From Candidatus Faecalibacterium faecigallinarum (GTDB taxonomy: Bacteria > Bacillota > Clostridia > Oscillospirales > Ruminococcaceae), in assembly GCA_019119685.1 (NCBI GenBank), contig DWWN01000032.1, positions 1 through 64,000 on the forward strand: a DNA stretch of 64,000 nt, given 5' to 3'. This document shows, piece by piece, positions 1 to 7,282 of this stretch. A program made the translations under genes and the position numbers. Under the pieces are notes generated by a model. That model ran no database searches. It worked only from the letters and a program-made list of their open reading frames with translations, and was not told the DNA's origin. Each line of letters starts with the position of its first letter. Within the stretch, counting starts at the first letter, position 1.

Positions 1-1401
1 TTTGAAGTTGAAGTTCAGCACCACCCGGTCCTCAAAGACATAGACCGAGTTGACGAAGTTGTCGATGATCTGCCGCTGGTACATAGGGCTGTTTGCATCT
101 CCCTGACGGAACCGCTCAAACCAGAACAGGATCTGTTCCCGGCTCAGAGCCGGCCTCTGCAGCTCTTCTTCCAGGATGTTGGCCTTGAGGGCGTCCCTGC
201 GGGCTTCCAGCTCGTCCAGGCGCTGCTTGGTGGTGGAGGTCAAGATGCCCTGTTCAATGGCCTCCAGCAGGTTGGCCAGGCGCTTTTCTGTGTCCCGAAG
301 CTGCTCCTTCAGCACTGGTAAGCGGGTGTTTTCCAGGCTCTGGGCTTCTAAAATCAAATCGGTCAGGTGTTCGATGACCGGATCGTTCAAAACCAATTTG
401 ACCGCCGTATCCACCACAAAGCGCTCCAAAGGTTCCTTGCGGATCGCTTTAAGGCTGCAATGTGCCTGCCCCTTGCGTTTGGCCTTTCCGCACTTATAGT
501 AGTGATAAGTGGTTCCCATGTGGCTTGTGCCGCTCTCGCCGCCCATCAGGGTGCCGCATTTGCCGCAGAATATCTTGGTGGTCAGGAGGTAGTTGACCTC
601 CTCTTTGGCCGGGCGGCCATGGGTGATCTTGTTCTTTGTGAAACGTTCCTGCACCCGGTCGAACAGAGCCTGGTCCACAATGGCGGGCACACCACCGGGG
701 ATCACAATGTCCTTGTAGCTGTACTCCCCAATGTAGCGGCGGTTCTTGAAGATCTGAAAGAAGCTGTTCTTGACAAAGGGCTTCCCGGTGCGGGTGCGCA
801 GGCCCCGTTCGTTCAGGGAGGCCGCGATCTTTTCGGCTGGTTCACCGTCGGCATAGCGGGTGAAAATCTCCTGCACAATGGGGGCCATCTCGGGGTCGAT
901 GTGATAGAGCCGGTCCTCTTTGCCGATGACATAGCCCAATGGCACTACCCCACCATTATACTTGCACTTAAGGGCGTTCTCTCGTTCCCCGCGGGCCACC
1001 TTGATGGCCAGCTCCGCCGAATAATATTCGGCCATGCCAATGAGCAAGCTCTCGATCATGATGCCCTCAGGGCCGTCCGAGATCGGTTCCATGACCGAGA
1101 CGAGATGGACGCCATTCTTTTCAAGCTGGCGCTTATAATAGACTGCATCGTAGCGGTTGCGGGCAAAGCGGTCCAGTTTCCAGACCAGGACCGCATCGAA
1201 AATCTTTTTGGCGCTGTCCTGAATCATCCGCTGAAATTCGGGTCGGTCGTCGGTCTTGGCAGAGTAAGCCCGGTCGATGTAGGTGCCCACGATGGTGATA
1301 CCGTTGCGCTCGGCGTAGTCTTTGCAGTCCCGCAGCTGGCCTTCAATGGAGGCCTCGCGCTGGCTGTCCGAGGAGTAGCGGGCGTAGATGACGGCGGTCA
1401 T
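1..1401 (-). CDS. Large serine recombinase (resolvase/TnpX type), C-terminus cut by window edge
   Basis: Site-specific DNA recombinase that would excise or integrate a mobile element. The first 467 residues are visible and the frame stays open to base 1. The N-terminal resolvase domain starts YARYSSDSQREAS, with the catalytic serine near residue 10, and has the KLDRFARNRYD helix. The recombinase domain follows (LGYVIGKEDRLYHIDPE, later NRRYIGEYSY), then a zinc ribbon FCGKCGTLMGG with a second Cys pair near KCGKAKRKGQAHC, then a coiled-coil stretch of Leu/Glu/Arg. The ATG at 1401 has an AAGGGAGG ribosome-binding site 7 bases upstream. The family usually has 500-550 residues, so little is missing. 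Base use is less GC-rich than in the neighbours, which suggests transfer. The rest of the element would lie left of the window. Confidence 0.93.
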   Translation of the reverse strand, partial: MTAVIYARYSSDSQREASIEGQLRDCKDYAERNGITIVGTYIDRAYSAKTDDRPEFQRMIQDSAKKIFDAVLVWKLDRFARNRYDAVYYKRQLEKNGVHLVSVMEPISDGPEGIMIESLLIGMAEYYSAELAIKVARGERENALKCKYNGGVVPLGYVIGKEDRLYHIDPEMAPIVQEIFTRYADGEPAEKIAASLNERGLRTRTGKPFVKNSFFQIFKNRRYIGEYSYKDIVIPGGVPAIVDQALFDRVQERFTKNKITHGRPAKEEVNYLLTTKIFCGKCGTLMGGESGTSHMGTTYHYYKCGKAKRKGQAHCSLKAIRKEPLERFVVDTAVKLVLNDPVIEHLTDLILEAQSLENTRLPVLKEQLRDTEKRLANLLEAIEQGILTSTTKQRLDELEARRDALKANILEEELQRPALSREQILFWFERFRQGDANSPMYQRQIIDNFVNSVYVFEDRVVLNFNFK

Positions 1402-1451
1402 GGCGGGGCCTCCCTTCGGTTGAACGTGAAGCGTCAAACTTTCGTATAACG

Positions 1452-1480
1452 TGTATACCATATTTTGCGAGACAAGGCAA
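1452..1480 (-). promoter_or_regulatory. Sigma-A-like promoter of the serine recombinase
   Basis: On the minus strand TTGCCT (1480-1475) and TATACA (1457-1452) are 17 bases apart, about 50 bases upstream of the recombinase ATG. The -10 and spacing are good and the -35 is moderate. Confidence 0.55.
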
Positions 1481-1701
1481 GCGTTTTGCCGCAAATAGTT
1501 GGTATATCAGAAAAAGCCGCGGCGCTTTTTGAAAGCCAGAAAGGAAAAGTTTTGAAAAAAGCGATAAGCAAGTATCGACCTGTGGCCACAATTTCAAAAT
1601 TTGAAATCGCAGCACACTTGCCGGTCGTACTTGTTGGGGAGTGCCTTCCCCAAACCCTGCTTCCTTATAGGGCTGTACAGCACACCCCAGAACGTACAAA
1701 C

Positions 1702-1737
1702 TGCCCGCGGCAAGTCCGTGCGGCTTTCCTGCGGGCA
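1702..1737 (-). terminator. Terminator-like hairpin after the fructokinase
   Basis: TGCCCGC at 1702-1708 pairs with GCGGGCA at 1731-1737 around a 22-base loop, just downstream of the leftward fructokinase stop at 1755. Only a short T tract (GTTTGT) follows on the minus strand, so it is a weak intrinsic terminator. Confidence 0.4.
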
Positions 1738-1754
1738 AGTTATGTGTCTGTATT

Positions 1755-2687
1755 TCAGCCTTCGACCTCCGCCAGGGTGGGCATGGCGGGGATCGCTCCG
1801 TGCCGGCTGGTGGTGAGGCTGGCGGCTTTGTTGGCAAAGGCCAGGATGGCTTCCAGTTTTTCAGGGGTCAGGGCGTCAAGGTCCTCTTTGCAGAGTTTGG
1901 AGAGGGCTGCGCCGAAGAAAGTGTCGCCCGCGCCGTTGGTATCCCCGACGGAGCAGGGGACGCCAGAAACACGTCCGGTCCGGCTGCCCATGCGGTAAAA
2001 TACGCCATCTGGGCCAAGGGTGACAAAGATCAGCCGGATGCCCTGTTCGGCCAAAAGGGCGGTGCCGGTCTCGTAGTCGGTGGTGCCCGTCAGCAAAGGC
2101 AGCTCCTCATCCGAGACTTTGAGGATGTCCACAAGTTTCAGCGGGGCTTTCATCTGTGCGACGGCGGCAGCCGCATCCGGCCAGAGGTTGGCGCGGTAAT
2201 TGGGATCATAGGTGATGACCTTGCCCATTGCCCTGGCACGGCGCACCGCATCCAGAGTGGCGCTGCGGGACGGGTCGGCGGTCAGGCTGACCGAGCCGAA
2301 ATGGACAAACCTGGCGCGCTGCAGAGCGCTGTCGGGGATATCGCCGGCAGTGAGCTTGACGTCGGCGTTCGCTTTGCGGTAAAAGCTAAAGCTCCGCTCG
2401 CCGGAGGCGTCCACCGAAACCACCGCTATGGTAGTGGGGTCCTCGGGGTCAACTGCCACGTGGGAAGTGTCCACCCCGTTCTGCTTCAGCACGCTGGTTA
2501 GGTAACTGCCAAAGCCGTCGGCACCTACTTTGCCGATAAAGGCGGTCTGTGCGCCCAGCTTGGCGGCTGCCACCGCCAGATTGGCGGGCGCGCCGCCGGG
2601 GTTGGCCGCAAACTGAGGGATCCCGTTTTCGTCGGTACCGGTCTGGGTCAGGTCGATCAAAATTTCACCGATTGCCAAAATATCCAT
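1755..2687 (-). CDS. PfkB-family carbohydrate kinase, probable fructokinase
   Basis: 310 residues, the usual length of a ribokinase/PfkB sugar kinase. It would phosphorylate free fructose released in the cytoplasm, using ATP. PfkB signature 1 is seen as GGAPANLAVAAAKLG (residues 31-45) and signature 2 as DTNGAGDTFFGA (249-260), with the catalytic Asp at 255 and the GAGD anion hole. The ATG at 2687 is chosen because AAAGGAAGG precedes it and the protein then begins MDILAIGEILID as in the family. It is the last gene of the leftward lacI-yesL-2705 unit, facing away from the sugar transporter and GH32 genes, which argues for fructose as substrate. Another 2-keto sugar cannot be excluded. Confidence 0.9.
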   Translation of the reverse strand: MDILAIGEILIDLTQTGTDENGIPQFAANPGGAPANLAVAAAKLGAQTAFIGKVGADGFGSYLTSVLKQNGVDTSHVAVDPEDPTTIAVVSVDASGERSFSFYRKANADVKLTAGDIPDSALQRARFVHFGSVSLTADPSRSATLDAVRRARAMGKVITYDPNYRANLWPDAAAAVAQMKAPLKLVDILKVSDEELPLLTGTTDYETGTALLAEQGIRLIFVTLGPDGVFYRMGSRTGRVSGVPCSVGDTNGAGDTFFGAALSKLCKEDLDALTPEKLEAILAFANKAASLTTSRHGAIPAMPTLAEVEG

Positions 2688-2704
2688 GGACGGTCCTTCC
2701 TTTC

Positions 2705-3313
2705 TTATGTGAGCAGATAGTCGATATAGGCGGCGGCGCGTTCGGGGTGGGGCGCGTTGGCCAGCACCCCTAGATAGACTGCCTCGGGAAAGCCGGCCTG
2801 ACGGATCAGCGGCGTTTGGGAGACGTCCAGCCATTGGCACGTAAGGCCGGGTATCAGGCTGCTCAGGTCCGCAAGATAGCCCTGGGCGGCAAAAGCGTCC
2901 CGCGCTTCGGCGTCCATCAGGACAACGTCCAGCCGCTGGGCTGTGACGGCCGACACAATCCGCATTTCAGAGGCATAAACATATTCTTCATCCGCGCCCT
3001 CGCTCTCCGAGAGCAGCAGGCCACTATAGAGATACACCTGTTGTTTGCCGGTCAGGCCCTGGTCCCTGGCAAAACCGGCGGTCATCTGTTCGGTCAGAGT
3101 GTCGCCCGGCGCGATATTGACCAGCGCCAGATAAAGCACGTCCTCCTTTTTAGTAGCCTGCCGGTAGACGGCATAACCTGCCATATAAAACAGGATCAGC
3201 ACAATGATGATGGGCAGCTTATAGTAGCTCCAGATATGCTCCAGCCTCTTTTTGCCATGGAGGCTGCGCAGGGTGGCCCAGTCCTGCCGGGCCCGCTCAT
3301 TCATCCGCGGCAT
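2705..3313 (-). CDS. Membrane-anchored protein of unknown function in the fructan locus
   Basis: 202 residues. A charged N-terminus (about residues 1-27) is followed by one membrane segment (LPIIIVLILFYMAGYAVY) and an exported domain of about 155 residues that looks alpha/beta and faintly resembles part of a solute-binding protein. I do not recognise a named family. The start at 3313 has GGAG nine bases upstream. An ATG at 3328 and one at 3304 are alternatives; the latter overlaps the stop of the upstream YesL gene. It sits between yesL and fructokinase genes and ends 17 bases before the kinase start, so it is co-transcribed. A role in sugar uptake or sensing is inference from position only. 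Confidence 0.75.
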   Translation of the reverse strand: MPRMNERARQDWATLRSLHGKKRLEHIWSYYKLPIIIVLILFYMAGYAVYRQATKKEDVLYLALVNIAPGDTLTEQMTAGFARDQGLTGKQQVYLYSGLLLSESEGADEEYVYASEMRIVSAVTAQRLDVVLMDAEARDAFAAQGYLADLSSLIPGLTCQWLDVSQTPLIRQAGFPEAVYLGVLANAPHPERAAAYIDYLLT

Positions 3314-3959
3314 GTTGGTTTTCTCCATCCTCTTTGTTCTCAGCGTCCGGGTCGCCGCCAATGGCGTGAATGATGTTGACCAGCAGGAAAGAACAGAGCA
3401 TCGCGCAGCAGCCAAACCCCAGCAGGAAGGCGGGGGTAAAGAGGTTGACCACCACCCAGCCCATCAAAAAATAGATACCGGCCATCAGCAGCGTGCAGAC
3501 AAGGTAGCGCAGCCCCACCAGCAGGGCAGTTTTGAGAATGCCGAAGGTCGTGTTCTCGAACCGCGCCAGCAGTGGGAACGCATACAGCAGAACCACCGCG
3601 TAGACAATGGCCGCCACGATGAGCAAAGCGGCGACGAGCGTCCAGAATATGCTCTGGCTCCAGATATGCCAGACAATATAGCCGTCCATTGCCAGAAACG
3701 CCCCTGCGCCCAACAAAACCAGCCAGAGTTTGGTGGCTGGCAGGAAGTTTTGCCGGAAAGCCCGGAAAAACATCCCGGTCAAGCCGTCGTCCCGGTCCTC
3801 TGCCATCTTTAAGGTGACGTAGAACAGGGCGGTGGTGGATGCGCCGATGGTCACGACGGGCAGGCAGCAGATCAGCCATAAAATGTTCAGGTAGGCGCTG
3901 TAGGCCATTTTGGTGATAAAGGCCATCAGCGGGCGGTCAGGATCGATCAGGTTGCTCAT
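3297..3959 (-). CDS. YesL-like (DUF624) integral membrane protein
   Basis: 220 residues with about five hydrophobic segments, beginning MSNLIDPDRPLMAFITKMAYSAYLNILWLICCLPVVTIG in pieces, which is the typical YesL start. Members of this family accompany LplB/YtcP-type polysaccharide or oligosaccharide ABC transporters in Firmicutes; their biochemical role is not established. The start ATG overlaps the stop of the upstream lacI gene by four bases (ATGA), so translation is probably coupled. Its end overlaps the start region of the next gene. Confidence 0.85.
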   Translation of the reverse strand: MSNLIDPDRPLMAFITKMAYSAYLNILWLICCLPVVTIGASTTALFYVTLKMAEDRDDGLTGMFFRAFRQNFLPATKLWLVLLGAGAFLAMDGYIVWHIWSQSIFWTLVAALLIVAAIVYAVVLLYAFPLLARFENTTFGILKTALLVGLRYLVCTLLMAGIYFLMGWVVVNLFTPAFLLGFGCCAMLCSFLLVNIIHAIGGDPDAENKEDGENQHAADE

Positions 3960-5053
3960 ACTTTTGCCTCATAGTCTCCCGTGGATTCCCGCAGGATCAG
4001 ATTGGTCTCGGTGTAGACGGTCCGGTAATTCAGCGAGGGTTCCTTGATGCGGGTCATCAGCAGGTCGGCGGCAGTAAAGCCCATGATTTGCCCGTGGATA
4101 TGGATGGAAGTCAGCCGCGGCGTCATGACCGAAGCCTCCTGGCTGTCGTCAAAGCCACAAATCCAGACGTCTTCTGGTACCGAAACGCCCAGATTGTGCA
4201 GGGTACGGATGGCATCGATGGCTACAAAGTCATTGGCACAGATAAAAACATCCGGTAATCCGTTGGTTTTCAGCATGGCTCGCAGCGCATCTTCAAAATA
4301 TGCAGGAGAAAGGCCCTCCAGCGCGCAGTATTTCAAGCTGTCAGCCAACCCCAACTGGGTCATGGCACTGGCATAGGCGGCATACCGCTCAAAAAAGGAC
4401 TGGCAGTGCTGGATCTCTCCAATAAAGCCGATCCGGTCCTTGCCGCGCTGGTGCATGATCTGGATGAAATGCTGGATCTCGACATGGTTATCCATGTATA
4501 AAAGGTCCGCTTTCAGGGGCGCTTTCAGTTCCGTCACCGGTGAATCTGCAAACAGAATGGGAATGCCCTGCTCGCAGAGCATCTGGGCGTAGTCATAATC
4601 AAATACCTCAAAACAGATGATGCCGGCAGTGCGCTCCGGATCAAAAGCTGAGGGCAGGCGGCGCTGGTGCAGCTCCTCCGGGGAGATGCGGTAGATGGTC
4701 ATGCAGTAGTGCAGGTGGTGGATCTCGGACTGGAAGCGGTCCAGCATCATGGAAGAAAAATGGGAGCTGCTGAGGAAACAGGTGGTCAGCATGGCGATCT
4801 CCCGCTTGCCGCCAGGCTGGGCTTCCGCCTCGGCCGGCGCATTTGTTGGGGCGTCCGCCGGGGACGCTGCGCTTTCCGGCTGGAACAGGGGCAGGTAGGC
4901 AAACTGCTTGTAGCCCATTTCGGCCGCCTTGCGCAGGATCTTTTCACGGGTGGCGTCAGCCAGAACGCCGGTGTTGTTGATAGCCTTTGATACTGTGTTG
5001 CGTGAGAGCTGCAGCTCATTGGCGATGTCTTGAATGGTAACTCGGGTTGCCAT
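3956..5053 (-). CDS. LacI-family transcriptional regulator of the fructan locus
   Basis: 365 residues. The N-terminal helix-turn-helix is RVTIQDIANELQLSRNTVSKAIN (residues 4-26 in two pieces) with the hinge helix following. A Pro/Ala-rich linker (about residues 65-85) precedes the periplasmic-binding-protein-like sensor domain (for example ICGFDDSQEASVMTPRLTS near the end). ATG 5053 has AAAGGAGG upstream; an earlier in-frame ATG at 5092 falls inside the promoter and is rejected. The gene heads the leftward unit, diverging from the sugar ABC transporter. A GTGCAAATGCAC palindrome lies in the spacer of its own promoter, so autorepression is likely. The ligand is presumably a fructoside; this is inferred from context. 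Confidence 0.92.
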   Translation of the reverse strand: MATRVTIQDIANELQLSRNTVSKAINNTGVLADATREKILRKAAEMGYKQFAYLPLFQPESAASPADAPTNAPAEAEAQPGGKREIAMLTTCFLSSSHFSSMMLDRFQSEIHHLHYCMTIYRISPEELHQRRLPSAFDPERTAGIICFEVFDYDYAQMLCEQGIPILFADSPVTELKAPLKADLLYMDNHVEIQHFIQIMHQRGKDRIGFIGEIQHCQSFFERYAAYASAMTQLGLADSLKYCALEGLSPAYFEDALRAMLKTNGLPDVFICANDFVAIDAIRTLHNLGVSVPEDVWICGFDDSQEASVMTPRLTSIHIHGQIMGFTAADLLMTRIKEPSLNYRTVYTETNLILRESTGDYEAKV

Positions 5054-5074
5054 CGGAATCCCTCCTTTGACTCT

Positions 5075-5103
5075 AGTATAGTGCAAATGCACACACGTGT
5101 CAA
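5075..5103 (-). promoter_or_regulatory. Promoter of the leftward lacI-yesL-fructokinase unit
   Basis: Minus strand TTGACA (5103-5098), 17-base spacer, TATACT (5080-5075): a near-consensus sigma-A promoter 22 bases before the lacI ATG. The spacer is largely filled by the 12-base palindrome at 5081-5092. Confidence 0.85.
5081..5092. promoter_or_regulatory. LacI-type operator inside the lacI promoter spacer
   Basis: GTGCAAATGCAC has perfect GTGCA/TGCAC arms around AA. It lies exactly between the -35 and -10 of the lacI promoter, where bound repressor would block RNA polymerase. The same half-site recurs several times in this intergenic region. Confidence 0.65.
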
Positions 5104-5111
5104 ATCAAAAA

Positions 5112-5158
5112 GTGCAAAAACGTGGATTTGCACATTTGCACCATCTTAATTTGTGCAA
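5112..5158. promoter_or_regulatory. Cluster of TTTGCAC/GTGCAAA operator half-sites
   Basis: GTGCAAA at 5112-5118 faces TTTGCAC at 5127-5133 as an inverted repeat. A direct copy ATTTGCAC follows at 5134-5141, and TTGTGCAA lies at 5151-5158. They sit upstream of both divergent promoters and match the half-site of the palindrome at 5081-5092, so cooperative binding or looping by the LacI regulator is plausible. Confidence 0.55.
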
Positions 5159-5203
5159 TCATACAAATTCACAGAAAGAGTACCGTATTCCAGAAAAACA
5201 CTG

Positions 5204-5232
5204 TTGACTTTTGCCACATAGCGTGGTATAAA
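5204..5232 (+). promoter_or_regulatory. Promoter of the sugar ABC transporter-GH32 operon
   Basis: TTGACT (5204-5209), 17-base spacer, TATAAA (5227-5232). It is 115 bases upstream of the first permease ATG, leaving a leader that contains two operator-like elements. Confidence 0.85.
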
Positions 5233-5238
5233 AATGAC

Positions 5239-5260
5239 TGTAAGCATTTTACATTTGCAC
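5239..5260. promoter_or_regulatory. Operator-like palindrome and TTTGCAC box just after the transporter promoter
   Basis: TGTAA-gcatt-TTACA (5239-5253) is a perfect inverted repeat resembling a LacI/CcpA-family site (a cre-like site lacking the central CG). It overlaps the start of ATTTGCAC at 5253-5260. Both lie at or just after the expected transcription start, a repressor position. The two different motifs may serve two regulators. Confidence 0.5.
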
Positions 5261-5346
5261 ACGACGCAGGAACGGTTACCCCTGTGATGTATGCAAACGC
5301 AAAATGAACACCCATCCATTATAACAAAAAAGGAGGAATCGAACAC

Positions 5347-6294
5347 ATGAAAGCGAAAGCGTCTTCCTCGGGGGCGGTGGCGGTGTCGGCCAGCCAGCGT
5401 GTGCACAATACGGGCGTCTATATTGCGCGGCACTGGCAGCTGTATCTGATCTTCATTCTGCCGGCTGTGGTGCTGACCCTGATTTTCAAGTACATGCCTA
5501 TGGGCGGCATCCTGATCGCTTTCCAGGATTATAACCCCTTCAAGGGCATCCTGGGCAGCGAGTGGGTCGGTCTCGAGCACTTCCAGCGCTTCATGTCCTC
5601 GCCGGATTTCCAGCGCTACCTTGTCAACACCCTCAAGCTGAGCGTCTACGGCCTGCTGTGGGGCTTCCCCATCCCCATCATTCTGGCTTTCCTGCTCAAC
5701 CGCATCGAGAGCAAAAAAATCAAGCAGAAGATCCAGCTGGTGCTGTATATGCCCAACTTCATCTCGGTCATCGTCCTCTGCGGTATGGTCCGCGTCCTGC
5801 TGTCGGTCACCGGCCCGCTGAACGGGCTGCTGCACACCAGCATCAACTTTATGACCATCCCCGAGGCCTTCCGCCCCATCTACATCATCAGCGGCATCTG
5901 GCAAGGTGCAGGCTGGGCCTCCATTATGTACACAGCTTCTCTCTCCAACGCCAGCAAAGACCTGAAGGAAGCGGCCATGATCGACGGTGCAAACCTGCTC
6001 CAGCAGATTATGACAGTCGAGTGGCCCGCTATCAAGGATATGGTGGTCATTCAGTTCATCCTCCAGGCCGGCAACATCATGAGCATCGGCTTTGAAAAGG
6101 CCTACGCCCTCCAGACCGACCTGAACCTGCAGACCTCCGAGATCATTGCTACCTATGTGTACAAGCGCGGCCTGATCGACGGCGACTACAGTTTCTCGAC
6201 GGCAGTCGGCCTATTCAACACGGTGGTCAACGTCATCCTGCTGGTAGCCGTGAACAAGATCGTCGCCAAGATGAACGACGGCAAGGGATTGTAA
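5347..6294 (+). CDS. Sugar ABC transporter permease, LplB type
   Basis: 315 residues, six predicted membrane segments, part of an importer for complex carbohydrates. The inner-membrane permease carries the EAA loop EAAMIDGANLLQQIM that contacts the ATPase. It has the long LplB-type N-terminus and the early FKYMPMGGILIAFQDYNPFKG stretch (seen in pieces) typical of this branch. AAAGGAGG lies 12 bases before the ATG. The next gene is the partner permease, 12 bases away. No ATPase gene is present in the locus; a shared MsmK-like ATPase elsewhere is likely. Confidence 0.93.
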   Translation: MKAKASSSGAVAVSASQRVHNTGVYIARHWQLYLIFILPAVVLTLIFKYMPMGGILIAFQDYNPFKGILGSEWVGLEHFQRFMSSPDFQRYLVNTLKLSVYGLLWGFPIPIILAFLLNRIESKKIKQKIQLVLYMPNFISVIVLCGMVRVLLSVTGPLNGLLHTSINFMTIPEAFRPIYIISGIWQGAGWASIMYTASLSNASKDLKEAAMIDGANLLQQIMTVEWPAIKDMVVIQFILQAGNIMSIGFEKAYALQTDLNLQTSEIIATYVYKRGLIDGDYSFSTAVGLFNTVVNVILLVAVNKIVAKMNDGKGL

Positions 6295-6306
6295 GGAGGC
6301 ACAGTC

Positions 6307-7218
6307 ATGGCAGCGAAAGCTAAAAAGAGCGGCCGGCTCGCGATCTATACCCGGCAGGATAAAGCAATCCTGTTCGTCGGCTATGTCCTGCTGGCCCTGT
6401 TCGTGGTCGCTATCGTGGTCCCGGTGGTGTACATCGTCATTGCATCGTTTATGGACCCCGTCACCCTTCAAAACCAGGGCATCACCTTTGATTTCAGCAA
6501 ATGGACCCTGACCGCCTACGAGCGCGTGGCCACCGATGCCCAGATCTGGACCGGCTTCAAAAACGCCGTTCTTTATTCCGTACTTTTCACCGTCATTTCG
6601 GTGGTGGTTACCATGCTGGCGGCCTACCCCATGTCCCTGCCCGACTTCCGGGGCAAGAAGATCTTCAACACCCTCTTTGTCATCACCATGTTCTTTGGCG
6701 GTGGTCTGATCCCCACCTACCTGCTCATCAACAACCTGGGCCTGCTGGATTCGATGTGGGCCGTCATCCTGCCCGGCGCGTTCAGCGTCTGGAACATGAT
6801 CATTGCGCGCACCTACTACCAGGGCGTTCCCCGCGAGCTGCGGGAGGCCTCCGATGTGGACGGCGCCAGCGAGATGACTTTCTTCTTCAAGATCCTGGTG
6901 CCCATCTGTATGCCTCTGGTCGCGGTGCTGGCCCTGTGGCAGTTCGTCGCCATGTGGAACAGCTACTTTGACGCCATGATCTACCTGAATGACACCACCA
7001 AGCAGCCCCTGCAGCTGGTGCTGCGCTCCATCCTGATCCAGAGCCAGCCCGAGTCCGGCATGGTTGCGGACATCCAGAGCACCGCCGAGCGCGCCCAGCT
7101 GGCCGAGCTGCTCAAATACGCCACCATCATCATCTCCAGCCTGCCCCTGATCGTGATGTATCCGTTCTTCCAGAAGTATTTCGACGCCGGCATCATGGCC
7201 GGTTCCATCAAGGGCTGA
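6307..7218 (+). CDS. Sugar ABC transporter permease, YtcP/CarB type
   Basis: 303 residues, second permease of the importer. Six membrane segments are apparent; the EAA loop reads EASDVDGASEMTFFFKI, and the C-terminal tail YFDAGIMAGSIKG is characteristic of this family. It starts 12 bases after the first permease with AAGGAGG before the ATG. It would form a heterodimer with the preceding protein in the cytoplasmic membrane. Confidence 0.93.
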   Translation: MAAKAKKSGRLAIYTRQDKAILFVGYVLLALFVVAIVVPVVYIVIASFMDPVTLQNQGITFDFSKWTLTAYERVATDAQIWTGFKNAVLYSVLFTVISVVVTMLAAYPMSLPDFRGKKIFNTLFVITMFFGGGLIPTYLLINNLGLLDSMWAVILPGAFSVWNMIIARTYYQGVPRELREASDVDGASEMTFFFKILVPICMPLVAVLALWQFVAMWNSYFDAMIYLNDTTKQPLQLVLRSILIQSQPESGMVADIQSTAERAQLAELLKYATIIISSLPLIVMYPFFQKYFDAGIMAGSIKG

Positions 7219-7282
7219 CCGCTGCGCCTGCGCCCGATAGCCCGACACGAGAAAACCAACACGAAAACAAGGAGAAAAAGCT

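Larger units (their letters stand above)
1402..1754. other. Intergenic region beside the recombinase; possible attachment region
   Basis: No convincing gene lies in these 353 bases. Visible are the recombinase promoter (1452-1480), a nested inverted repeat GGCAA/TTGCC around 1476-1490, an A-run/T-run stem around 1511-1530, and the fructokinase terminator-like hairpin near 1702-1737. Large serine recombinases often sit next to their attachment site, so an att junction may be here, but the sequence alone does not show one. Confidence 0.4.

Noticed and set aside
367-1449. Open frame of 360 codons on the plus strand over the recombinase
   Set aside because: Antisense to the serine recombinase, whose domains are clear and which has a good ribosome-binding site.
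1343-1837. Frame of 164 codons between recombinase and fructokinase on the minus strand
   Set aside because: Overlaps both neighbours, no ribosome-binding site, low-complexity Pro/Ala/Arg ends.
5081-5260. Repeated TTTGCAC boxes as a CRISPR array
   Set aside because: Repeats are 7-12 bases, unevenly spaced, in both orientations and tied to promoters; they behave like operators.
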